From Aedes albopictus (taxonomy: Eukaryota; Arthropoda; Insecta; Diptera; Culicidae), in contig NC_085137.1 in assembly GCF_035046485.1 (NCBI RefSeq), positions 345,640,505 through 345,704,504 of the forward strand: a DNA stretch of 64,000 nt, in the 5' to 3' direction. This document shows, piece by piece, positions 1 to 10,614 of the stretch (position 1 is the stretch's first letter; the number at the start of each line of letters is the position of its first letter). The position numbers and the translations under genes are program-made. The notes below the pieces were generated by a model, which saw nothing but the letters and a program-made list of their open reading frames with translations, was not told where the DNA came from and did no database searches.

Positions 1-1970
1 ATTCATGGGAGAATCTTTTTTTTAGAATACAATAAATACTTTGCATTAGATAGACTTGTGAATCAAACATATGGAGCTATGTTTAATTTAATATATGAAA
101 ATATCTGTAAAAAACGCCCTGGATAAAAACTTTTTTTTTTCTACCGAAGAGAAACACGCAAAATGATGACATGAAGTATTTGTTGTTAGGAACCGTCCAT
201 TAAAAACGTAGCATTTTAGGGGAAGTTTATGATATTGCTAGGGACCTTCTATTAGGTATGGGAGAATATACTTTAAGAGGGGAAGAGCTGTCAAAAATTT
301 TCCACTAATGCTACCGTGATTTCGAATGCAGCGATATGGTCAAACCCAAACATTACAGAATCTTTGAAAAAGGTACAATAAGGACCGAAACGTCGGGTTA
401 AGTAAACATATAGTTGTTTTTGATTGACCAAATTAGACTGAAATACCAATTGAAGATATCATCCAACGTACAGTCGATCACCCAAAGAAAGTCAAACTCA
501 AAGCATTTAAACAAATACGACCACGATTCTCATCAGTCAATGAGATTGAAACTTTTACTACAAATCATTTTATTGCAATAGGTAAATATCATTTAAAATA
601 AAATATCAATAATTTTGCTTTCGGGATGAAATTGATCAGTAAATGAAATGCCTTTGCATGTGCCAAAAATATTGTTTCCACCTGAATTAACCATCCCAGA
701 ATGCGAAATGCTACGCAAAACTATAACAAGTTTTCTCAATTTTTAATTATTCAAGTTTGAAACTTAATAAATTTTATGAAAACGCCTTAAAGTATGCACT
801 TTTCATACTGAAAAAGTGATTACTTCCGGAAAAGTGCAATTTTATGTATAAATTTGAATATTTATAAAATTTTTGATGATGAAATCGTGTTTAGCAAATA
901 CTTGGCAGCTAAAAGCATCCATTCGAATATTCATTACATGTGCGATACAGCCACGGTAACAAAAGTTTGAAAGGGTATTTGAGATTCGCCAAACACGCAA
1001 TTACGGAAAATATTGAATTTAATACAGAAATATGTGACTAATTGACTGTAAAACATGTAACTCATCATTCAATAATCCTTCAGCCGGATGATGGTCATTT
1101 TCTACAAATTGTTTTAAGTTTGAAGCAATATTTTTAACAAATGAAAATGACCCTCACGTCGATCAATTTCACCCGAAATCACGGTACCTCAGAAATGCTT
1201 TTCTTCAAAAGTGCACATCTTGCGATATATGGCAAAATTTTCAATAATTACAAAAATGCATGTTTTGCAAATTGAAATATTTTTCTTATTTGCATTTTTT
1301 TACTTTTAAAGCGTATTGACATTTTTCAATGTTATGAAAGTTCACATGATTATCTAAAAGTCTTTTATGTAATGTATTTTTTAAGTTATATTGAGTAAAA
1401 AAGGTCAAATACTTTAGCCCTTTTCAAATATTAGTCTAGATAAAAAAAACAACGTATGTAATCTTGCTTTAAAATACATAGTCTTTAAACCTAAGAAATT
1501 CCATCGGATTCTGAGACAGTTTTGCCAAACCTTTACGGCGAGTTTGCGTGAATTCGTCATACACTCTAAAAAACACACAATCGAAAATATTCAAAGTGCC
1601 CTAACTTTTTTGTACATTTTTTTACCATTATGAAATTTCTACAGATGGTAGCTAACAGAATGAACTTTATTCTCACAAAATATCACGAAGGTAAAAAAAA
1701 AGCTTTTTGAGATATTTTATTTTTAGTAACAAAATTCAGTTTTTTTAGAAGAAAAACTAAATAAAATTCTCAATGTTTCTTTTTCGGAGATTTATTTATT
1801 AATCTACAACTTTGCCGAAGAGAGTTTTCCAATCAAACAAGCAGTTTCAGAGATATGATTTTTCATTTGCATGTGTTCCATTTTTTCATATGCCCTATTT
1901 GAAAGTTAGTCGAGACTCCATAAAAAGTTTTAATATGAAAAATGGTTATTTATATTGATTAGAACAGCTG
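1..1970. other. AT-rich DNA, no gene seen
   Basis: No reading frame here looks coding and no terminal repeats were found. Phrases such as GCCGAAGAGAGTTTTCC near 1812 and ACCGTCCATTAAAAACG near 191 resemble ends of old insect transposons, but I cannot delimit an element. Probably decayed repeat or intron DNA. Confidence 0.5.
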
Positions 1971-2069
1971 TGCAAAATTATATGCAAATCAAAAATGCAA
2001 AATTAAAAAAAAAATGGATTTTTTTCGTGCTGCTTCGTGGAAAGCCTCTCCTGTAGGAATGACTGGAGG

Positions 2070-2350
2070 AATTTCTGAAGGAATTCATGGAGGTATCTGT
2101 GGAGAAATTCTTGGAGGAATCCTTCGATGAATTCCGGGAAGAATACCTAAGGACTGCCTGGAGGAATCTCTCAAGGAATTCTTGAACAAATGCCTGGAGG
2201 AATTCATGGAAGAATCCCTGGAGCAATTCCTGAATGAATGCCTGGAGGAATTTTTAGGAGAATATCTGGAGGAATCTCTAGAGAAATTCCTGAAAGAATC
2301 CCTGCAGGAAACCCAGGTGTAAACTCTGGAGGAATTCTTGGAGGAATCCT
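2070..2350. repeat. Degenerate 12-bp-period array, GGAATTCCTGGA orientation
   Basis: The sequence is a string of 12-mers close to GGAATTCCTGGA or GAATCCCTGGAG with frequent substitutions. Because 12 is a multiple of 3, several frames stay open without coding. This is the first of many such arrays in the window. Confidence 0.75.
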
Positions 2351-2864
2351 ATTACAAGTTTTATTTTTGTGTTAAATGTGCTTTTTAACTTGTAAATACT
2401 CCCCTAATGTTTAAGCACATTTATAGGGCTCTGGCAGAATGGAGGCCCGCAATCCTAATTCGATTGCCAACAATCAGGCCATTTCGGGCCGCAATTAAAT
2501 ACTAGAGATGTAATCCTGGCACAGATTTCAAGTATAGAACTCTAGTGATGAAATCCGAATCGGGATGCCCCTTAGGATTAGAAATTCCTAGACAAAACAC
2601 AAGAAACTAATGCTGCGAACAAAAAGCAACCTGCCGGAGAAAATACGATTACAGGATTGACTGATTAACCAACAACATTAATGAAACCTCGTCATCCTGT
2701 CATCGGTAATTGTTATCCAATAGAGTAAAAGGACAAAATATATGTTTTGTGTTGTGTATGTCCATATGTGTTGTCCTAGCTTATTACGCATTTGTTAGTG
2801 TTCCACTGCAATATATTATGTTTTAATACGCATTTGTAGTGCTTCATTATCATTTCGTAATAAT
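2351..2864. other. Unassigned sequence between two 12-bp arrays
   Basis: A roughly 500-bp block with different composition from its flanks, including a GC-richer stretch near 2440-2590. It could be an insertion into one originally continuous array, but I found no terminal repeats or target duplication. No gene seen. Confidence 0.4.
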
Positions 2865-2995
2865 CCCTAGAAGAATCCCTCGATGAATTCCAGGAAGAAT
2901 ACATAAGAACTGCTTTGAGGAATCCCTAGAGGAATTCTTGGACAAATGCCATGAAGATTTCCAGGAGTGCCTGGCAGAAAACTTAGTGAAAACTT
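2865..2995. repeat. Degenerate 12-bp-period array, short
   Basis: Units such as GAATCCCTCGATGAATTCCAGG repeat the pattern of the 2070-2350 array in the same orientation. Several phrases match that array closely, so the two may be halves of one array. Confidence 0.65.
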
Positions 2996-3524
2996 TAAGT
3001 TATTAGGGGTAAAATTTAGTGAATTCGATTTACAGGCCCGTTGAACATAATAGTTTTAAGTGATTTAGTGAATATTTCGAAAGGTGAACTTAAAGCTAAA
3101 ATCTTAAAATCCATAAGTACGGATAAAATTTAACATTATGTATCACAGATCTAGATCATGATTTGTTTGAAAATCACAGCAAGCAATTGATAAAGGATTC
3201 AATCTACGAACAGGGCCGCGATTCATGACCCAAGGTAATCCACATAAAATGTAATGTCGCAATTAGTTAATCGATAACACTACCTCATTGTACAGCAGAT
3301 AGAAATCACATAAGCTACCGTACGAGACTGACTTCCGGACGTAACGGGTACGAGACACACTAAAAGTGAGTAAATTGGTTGTATAAGACTTGAAGTAAGT
3401 GCAGACCCTGTATTTAAAACTGTTTGTTTACAGGGAAATTTTTACATAACAGTCATAATAAACTAAACAAACACTTCGGCGAATTTGTTCAAATTTTCGA
3501 GAACCGAGTCTTGTTGCCGTTATC
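2996..3524. other. Unassigned sequence, no gene seen
   Basis: About 530 bp of AT-rich sequence between arrays. It contains no frame with coding character, no clear inverted ends and no recognisable LTR boundary. Confidence 0.4.
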
Positions 3525-4370
3525 GATAACAGAATCCCTAAAGAATTCCTGGAGGAGTATCCCTAAAAGAGTTCCTGAAAGAATTCTAGGAAAAATTCTT
3601 GAATGCCTGAGGAAATCCCAGAAAGAGTTCCTGCAGGTAGCGCTGATTTTTTTTTTCAATAATCTCTAGAATTGTTCTCGAAAGAATGCCATAAGAAGTT
3701 CTCCACTGAATCCCTGGAGGAATTCCAGAAGGAACCCCAGGAGGAATCCCGGAAGCAATCCCATGGGAATTCTCGAAAAATCCCAGAAGAGATTTCTAAA
3801 CGAATTCCTGAAAGAGTTTCTTAGGAATCACTGAAAAAAAAAACTGAAGGAATCCATGTTTGCAGTAATTACTGGACAAACTGCTGAAGATTTTTTGTAG
3901 AACATTTTAAAGAAATTCCGGGATTATTTTTTTGATAATTACTAGCAGATTTTTCAAGAATTCCTTGAACGGATTCCTGCAGAAGCAATTCTAATGATTC
4001 CAGATGAATGATTGGAGCAATCGTTAGCGGAATTCTTGAAGAAATATATGGAGAAATCTCTGCAGAAATACGTAAAAGGATCTGTGGTGTAATTTCTATA
4101 GGATGATTCACTGAAGGAAGTTATAGGAAAACTCTTGGATGAATCCTTCGCCGCTTCTTCTGAAGGAATTGTGGGAAAAAATCCTGAATTTCTTGGAACA
4201 AACCCTGAAAGAATCACTATCGTAACCCCGTTAGACGTCCACGGAAGAGACATTCCTTGAGGAATTTCCGAAAGAAGCCCTGGAGAAATTCCTGAAGAAA
4301 TACTTGGAAGAAGGTGCCCCTGGAGGATTTCATAAAGAAATCCCAGGCGTTTTACTCTTAGCTTGGCGTT
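3525..4370. repeat. Degenerate 12-bp-period array
   Basis: Same GGAATTCCTGGA-type period in the same orientation, with drift and small insertions such as poly(T) near 3647 and poly(A) near 3836. Open frames on both strands here are low-complexity products of the period. Confidence 0.7.
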
Positions 4371-5150
4371 TGTTTTTATTGAATACTAACGAAAATGTGT
4401 GAGTTTTGAGCTTCTACACACTAGCAACATATGGTTCAAGAAAGTCCTTCTCTTTCCGTACAGGAAACGGATACGACATATCCGGAATATTTGTCATGTT
4501 TTTTTATCCATGAATACAAATCCCACTGCACAATGGTCCACGAAACAGATTTACGAGGAAAGATGCATTCAGCGCCTTCAATTGATTTTCTAGATTAATA
4601 TGGTCTTCTATAAAGTTTTTCGTAAAAATAAGGCCCTCTTTTCAATATACATGAAAATTAGAGTGGTCCATATTTTCAAATAAATTGGGAACCAAACTTT
4701 TTTATTTGCAAGAATAATTGTATATATTCTTCGGGAAAGTTGTAGATCTATCAATTTTGAGCAAGTTTGCTGAAGACACTTTTTATGTAGCTTTAAAATT
4801 GACCATCTAGAGATATTTTTCTGAATAAGCTTAGGGTGGTTCAAGAAAAACCGGTTTTCTGGCGTAAACTTTTTCAGTTTCGATTTTTCATCAAAGTCGC
4901 CCAAGAAACACTTGTAGAGCATTTAAAGGCGCGTCGTTTAGTGCGCTGAGATGGTCGTTATCTCTTTTGGTTCAAAAGTAACAGGCGTTTTTCTTTAAAA
5001 AAAATCATAGTTTTTTAAAAGGTGTTATGACGGGTTGGGGCAAACATAAAAAATATCATTCAAAAGAAGAAATGTTGTTATAAAATATATAAAAAAAAAT
5101 TAGAGAGGTGTTATTTTTGTAACTCAAGTGAAAAATACTTGAAAAGTGCC

Positions 5151-5566
5151 TGTTGGATTGTAGCATGGATCAATCACTATAGGTGAACACATTATTTTGA
5201 CCACTAGTGTAGAGAGATATTTGAGTAATGTTTTCGGGTAACTTCGTAAGCCATATCCCACGAATTTCAGTCAGAATAGAGACAACGCAGAGAAAGGCTT
5301 CAGTAGGTCTGAAACCGTCATATGTGTAGTATCATGTTTTAAATGTTGTACAATAAACCTGTAAATATGTGGAATAAATGTTGTATGTTCAAAGTGTAAT
5401 AGTAAACGTTTGACGCGGACTAAATTATCAAGTTGGACAGTCCTAATAAGGAAAAACCAGACCGAATTCCGGAATAAGAAATCCTACGGCCTCAAGCGAT
5501 GTTGGGAAACCCCACCCATCAACCTACATACAGTCCACTCAAACTTGGATCGATCACTTCCCAACA
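5151..5566 (+). repeat. 5' LTR, 416 bp
   Basis: Starts TGTTGG and ends CCAACA, a 6-bp inverted terminus. It differs from the 3' LTR by a small indel near 5361 (CCTGTAAATA against CCTTAAATA). AATAAA signals occur near 5351 and 5372 and probably serve polyadenylation. Confidence 0.92.
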
Positions 5567-5569
5567 TTT

Positions 5570-5587
5570 TGGTCCTTCGACTCGGAT
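5570..5587 (+). other. Primer binding site, tRNA-Tyr type
   Basis: TGGTCCTTCGACTCGGAT starts three bases after the 5' LTR. It is complementary to the 3' end of eukaryotic tRNA-Tyr (GCTCGAAGGA plus CCA) apart from two bases. This marks the start of minus-strand DNA synthesis and orients the element on the + strand. Confidence 0.75.
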
Positions 5588-5910
5588 GGAATCGGTAACC
5601 GGGTCAGATCAAAAGCAAAAAACGGACTATGTTGGAAGCGCATCACGAAAGGTAACCAAGAACCAGGAATGCCAGGATACTTCAAGTTACGCAGCAATGA
5701 ATGCCGCTAATTCGGAATTGCATGTTCGCCATCGCTGACAAACGGACCTTTGTTACTCAAAAACCAATCTGGCGGTGTAACGAAACCGCTAGCGTTGATA
5801 GCATTACACATAATAATGGCAACATCATGGAGGGTTCGACCAACAGACGAGCCCATCAACTGACTTCGGATTCGGACCACTGAACCAGGCCCCAGAACTG
5901 GTTTTCCAGT

Positions 5911-6552
5911 AGGCCGTCCCTTATTTTGCAAAAATTGGAAATGTTATAAGTTCGTTAGTGGCAAATGATCGTTTCAGCTAAAAAATGATCGTGTCAAAAT
6001 TTGAAGTCCGTATCTCAAGGCTAAGTGGTCCCTCAAGGGGCCTAAAGTTGTCAAAAATTGTATGGGACCAAAAAATCATGAATTTTTTTTCGACGAAAAA
6101 ATACGCTATTCTACTAAAACCGGTGATTTTAGGACCCTAAAGGGCCAAAAATGTGCTTAGTTTTGCGATATCTCTACTCGTTTCCGAGATATTGACAAAA
6201 AACAACCGAAAAATCAGCATTTTTGACCATTTTTTTTCGATTCCGAAGGAAACCTACCCTATTTTGTTCGATAACTCAAAAACGAGTAGAGATATCGCAA
6301 TTCTAAGCACATTTTTGGCCCTTTAGGATCCTAAAATCACCGGTTTTAGTAGAATAGCATATATTTTCGTCGAAAAAAAATTCATGATTTTTTGGTCCCA
6401 TACAATTTTTGACAACTTTAGGCCCCTTGAGGGACCACTTAGCCTTGAGATACGGACTTCAAATTTTGACACGATCATTTTTTAGCTGAAACGATCATTT
6501 GCCACTAACGAACTTATAACATTTCCAATTTTTGCAAAATAAGGGACGGCCT
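5911..6552. mobile_element. Palindromic MITE inside the LTR element
   Basis: A near-perfect palindrome. AGGCCGTCCCTTATTTTGCA at 5911 is matched by its inverse ending at 6552, with arms of roughly 280 bp and a loop near 6190-6270. A TA at each boundary suggests a TA target duplication, with termini GGCCGTCCC and GGGACGGCC. No coding capacity. It lies in the LTR element's interior, so it either inserted after that copy was made or travels with the family. Confidence 0.85.
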
Positions 6553-8140
6553 ATTTTCCAGGTAAATTAAGTGTTCAGTGTATATGTCCAGCCGGAGTAT
6601 GGAATACTCAGATTCTAACTCACCTTTTTCCTGTACAAACCCTGCTCCATTCATGCGACGTTTGATGGAGAATTTGCGCACCTCATCACGGAGACCACCA
6701 TTGGATTTCGTCTGCAATGGGCTGATAATCATCGCCTTCATGCTGCTCGGTTGATGATTGTACACCACGAACCTAGTCATCATCAGTTGCCCGATGGTTG
6801 TTGGATCATAACTGGTGTTGGTTGCAAAACACTACTACCAAGGGAGTCGCACTGCTATTGATCCATTACGACCAATATCTTTCGCACACTATCTGGAAAC
6901 TGGATGAACCCTAGTCACTCAATCACATACAGGCAGTTGTTAACATAACAACGCTTGTACGGACCAATCTGTTTGTCAGCTACAACTACACACGACACAA
7001 CTGATGGATTATTTCTCTAAACAATATGGCGGTGGGATCTACGTAACCAAGGATTGGGCGAATGTTGGCGCATATCATTCAACATATCTACGGGCCTACG
7101 AGCTTCATTCGAAGATTTCCAATGCAATCAGTGGTGATTGCATTTGCCTCCCACGATCTACCGGTGCACCTTGAACAGATGTGCGAAGACGCGCACGAAA
7201 TCGGATAATCACAATATAGATCACGGCAAGGGCTGTGATTGCCACACGGTGACGCGACTTACTACAGAACATTAAGGCCCTCCAAGGTCTGGGCTATGGA
7301 GGCTGAACTATACCTATTGGGTGCGCGCAATATCAGCGGATGACCAACCGAAACAAGCTGCGAATTCAACGGGAAATATCGTCAAAAACAAGTCACCCGG
7401 AGCGGATATTCCCGACGGACAACACCAACGGTTACGAGGAAGTACCCAATCATGGGCCCACAGATCGGGCAACGAAAATTCGACACCACACCGCCGCGAC
7501 GATACTCGTGGAACTGGCATCAATACCCATGCATGCTTCGAAGACCGGTAACGACAAGAGCTACGTACGTATCTGTACCTACCAGGATCTCCACATACAA
7601 GGGAACTCAGTGTATCTGGTGGTATTGCTTCGACTCGACCCGCATACGTTTGCAATCACTTTGGACGGTTGATTCGGGATGAACAACAACAAACCTTCGT
7701 ATAACTTCGGCATCATCATCATCAAGCAATGGAATCAGGGACAGCAACACTTCTCATTGAAGGTTTTCGTTTGGGATTGCAACGGTAGGAGCTTTCTGTG
7801 ACAACCAGAACTCAGGACGATTTGACGACGATGGTTACCACCTCCCAGGACTACCACTCTCGGATTCTGGACAATAAGGTCGACATGAACATCAGTCTGT
7901 TCTGTGAGGTTAGTATGAACAGTATATGTCGGCCGAAGCCGGACCTATTCCAATTCTACAACTTTCGTTTCTATCATGCAACCTGCGCATCAATCTGTGC
8001 CATGGAAACTACAATGTCATGCGGAGACGGAGTTGGAATTCCAAGGGAATCGAAAACGCATTGGACAAGCATACCAGAAGCGATGACCACACAGGATGCC
8101 TATCATTCATCATCTAATGAGGTCAACAGTGTTCAACGAT
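6553..8140. other. LTR element interior, no recognisable coding
   Basis: This is GC-richer than the flanking genome. Frames of about 110 codons at 7340-7672 and 7798-8142 have no motif I recognise and overlap other open frames. I read it as non-coding filler of a large retrotransposon derivative. A highly decayed or unusual gag cannot be excluded. Confidence 0.5.
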
Positions 8141-8144
8141 AATG

Positions 8145-9078
8145 GAGGGACGCATTGGGCGTCTACTCATCCGAACCAACCGGATTTCTGGCACTGGGGG
8201 CTTCACCTATGCATTTGGATGAACGTACAAGCAGGACGCGCAGGGCGTTCAAGTCAACACCGAAGAACGCGGCACCGGATGTGCCCAATGGCCGAATGCA
8301 ATGACATCCAATTTGTCGATCCCGCAGGGTTTGGTCACCAGGGGTGTCCAAATATTCCAAACGGCAGGGCGCACAGGGCGTCCAAACCGTTCCAGTGAAT
8401 CTCGGGCACCAGGGGTGTCCGACGGAAGGATGCAGTGGCATCCAATTCATCAAACCCGAAGGATTTTGGGCATCAGGGATGCTCGGAATATTCCCATGGA
8501 TGGACGCATAGCGCGTCCAACGGATACTGAAATTGGAGACACATGAAAGGGCACACCGCTCATTCATCTCGTCATATCAAACGGAAGGCTGACTCAGAGG
8601 GATGCCAGCCTATCACCACGGAAGGACGCACAGGGTGTCCTTATCTCTACGAACTCGCCGGACATCACGGAGTGTCCAAGCAGTTTCTTCGGAAGGGCAC
8701 AAGGGGCGTCTAGCCCACCTTCAAAGAATTCGGTAACAGGGGTGCCCGACGTAAAGATGTCAAGGATGCATAGGGCGTCCTATCCGTTCCCACGGATCTC
8801 GGGCACTAGGGGTGTCCGAGGAGAACAGGATACAAGAGCATCTACTGCATCAATATCTCAAGGATTTGGTCACTAGGGGTGACTAAAATACTCCCACGAA
8901 AGGACGCACAGGGCGTCCGAAATAATTCTACAGTAGGACGCAGAGGGCGAAGAACATCAGGCACCAGGGGTGTCCTACCTATTCCTACGGCAATGGCGCA
9001 TAGGGCGTACATTTTATCTTCAAGGGACCTCGGATATTCGGGGTCAACTTACACGTACCGACGGATGCACAGGGTGTC
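8145..9078. repeat. Array of short imperfect hairpins inside the LTR element
   Basis: About two dozen short dyads recur mostly every 35 bp or so. Two types are intermixed: GGACGCACAGGGCGTCC (for example 8902-8918) and GGGCACCAGGGGTGTCC (for example 8404-8420). Each is an inverted repeat with a 3-5 base loop, separated by unrelated AT-richer spacers. Compensated variants such as GGATGCAGTGGCATCC near 8425 keep the pairing. No protein product is evident. A structured RNA or packaging function is inference. Confidence 0.75.
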
Positions 9079-9379
9079 CATTTCATTCCTTAGGGTGTAA
9101 TCACCATGGAATGTTCCATCTACACAATCCGGTTTATCATTTTATCCCACCGAGCATCAAGGCACACAGGACACAGGTTTTCAACGAAGGGATGCATAAG
9201 CGTTTTAATTAGGAATGAATGGATTTGAACAAACAGGCCACTCCTTCGACGGTGGGTGAGAACGTCAAGTGGAAAGGTTAGATCGTAATCAAAATTTAGG
9301 TTCAAGTGTAATATCTTTGCTGATGGCTAGATTCTATAGCATTGACGATAAGTAGTATATTCAGAAATTTAGGAATTTC

Positions 9380-9393
9380 TGGGTGGGTGAGGA
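9380..9393 (+). other. Polypurine tract before the 3' LTR
   Basis: TGGGTGGGTGAGGA directly abuts the 3' LTR start at 9394. It is purine-rich with two T interruptions, fits a plus-strand primer, and confirms the + orientation. Confidence 0.7.
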
Positions 9394-9808
9394 TGTTGGA
9401 TTGTAGCATGGATCAATCACTATAGGTGAACACATTATTTTGACCACTAGTGTAGAGAGATATTTGAGTAATGTTTTCGGGTAACTTCGTAAGCCATATC
9501 CCACGAATTTCAGTCAGAATAGAGACAACGCAGAGAAAGGCTTCAGTAGGTCTGAAACCGTCATATGTGTAGTATCATGTTTTAAATGTTGTACAATAAA
9601 CCTTAAATATGTGGAATAAATGTTGTATGTTCAAAGTGTAATAGTAAACGTTTGACGCGGACTAAATTATCAAGTTGGACAGTCCTAATAAGGAAAAACC
9701 AGACCGAATTCCGGAATAAGAAATCCTACGGCCTCAAGCGATGTTGGGAAACCCCACCCATCAACCTACATACAGTCCACTCAAACTTGGATCGATCACT
9801 TCCCAACA
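9394..9808 (+). repeat. 3' LTR, 415 bp
   Basis: Matches the 5' LTR almost base for base, the visible difference being the small indel near 9603. LTRs are identical at insertion, so this copy is young. The GTGCC duplication follows at 9809-9813. Confidence 0.92.
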
Positions 9809-10367
9809 GTGCCTAATTTCTAGAAAATCATCAATATCTTTTGAACGGAATGACGTAGCAACAATCTCAGCACACGAAAATGTGCTGTTAACGCCAGAAA
9901 ACCGGTTTTTCTTGAACCACCCTAAGCTTATTCAGAAAAATACCTCTAAATCGGTCAATTTAAAAGCTACATAAAAAGTGTCTTCAGCAAACTTGCTCAA
10001 AATTAATAGATCTACAACTTTCCCGAAGAATGTATACAATTATTCTTGCAAATAAAAAAGTTTGGTTCCTAATTTCTTTGAAGATATGGACCACCCTAAT
10101 TTTCATGCATATTTTAAAGAAGACCTTATTATTAGGGACAACTTTGTAGAAGACCATATTTGCCTAAAAACTCATTTAAAGGCGTTGAATGCATCTTTCC
10201 TCATGAATCTGGTTCGTGGACCACTGTGCACTGGCCCACCCCTTCCTGCCCCTCTCTGGCTACACTAATGGATATGGCTATGATAGACCAATAAGCAGGT
10301 AAATTCTACATGTAATGCTGAATTACGGCTTGATTTTTGGTTACCTGGGTGTGGTTTACTAACTGGC

Positions 10368-10614
10368 GGCAAACATATCTAAAGGTCCAATCTGCAAAAG
10401 AGAGGCTCTCTTTGTTCCGATTCTCTTTTAATAATTACGATGTCACTGTGGACATTTTGACAATTTGTGATGTGCTGATCTTTTCCGATCTGTTTGATCT
10501 ACCTTCCGGCACCAGAAGTAAATCAAAATTTATATATATAAGCACGTTATAATCGAAAGAGAGGAGACTTAAAGAGAGCCTCTTATCTGCACTTAGGACC
10601 TATAGAAATGTTTG
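10368..10614. mobile_element. Small TIR MITE
   Basis: The left end AAACATATCTAAAGGTCC with AGAGAGGCTCTCTTTG behind it is mirrored at the right by AAAGAGAGCCTCTTATCTGC and GGACCTATAGAAATGTTT. The inverted ends are about 45 bp with several mismatches. Non-coding. No clear target duplication. Confidence 0.6.

Larger units (their letters stand above)
5151..9808 (+). mobile_element. Non-autonomous LTR retrotransposon, BEL/Pao-like
   Basis: The element runs from TGTTGG at 5151 to CCAACA at 9808. It has two nearly identical LTRs, a tRNA-Tyr-type primer binding site, a polypurine tract, and a 5-bp target duplication GTGCC at 5146-5150 and 9809-9813. These features prove a retrotransposon structure. 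The 3.8-kb interior shows no long gag or pol frame and none of the protease, RT, RNase H or integrase motifs I looked for. I infer that proteins of a related autonomous element mobilise it in trans. The BEL/Pao assignment rests on the primer site, LTR termini and 5-bp duplication, not on protein sequence. Confidence 0.88.
4524..10233. mobile_element. Foldback/TIR element split by an LTR retrotransposon
   Basis: About 345 bp at 4524-4868 recur as an inverted copy at about 9890-10233. The outer ends read CACTGCACAATGGTCCACG on the left and, reverse complemented, CAGTGCACAGTGGTCCACG on the right. Without the LTR element inside it, the element would be about 1.05 kb with a central unique part of about 360 bp. 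It has no coding sequence. The arms differ by substitutions and small indels, so it is older than its LTR insert. I could not find a convincing target duplication, so its superfamily is open. Confidence 0.75.

Noticed and set aside
8163..8567. 134-codon minus-strand frame in the LTR element
   Set aside because: It lies across the hairpin array, opposite the element's transcription, and has no motif; GC-richer repeat DNA explains its length.
8145..9078. CRISPR-like array of short palindromic repeats
   Set aside because: Repeats are degenerate and of two types, spacing varies, the genome is eukaryotic and there are no cas genes; it lies inside a retrotransposon.
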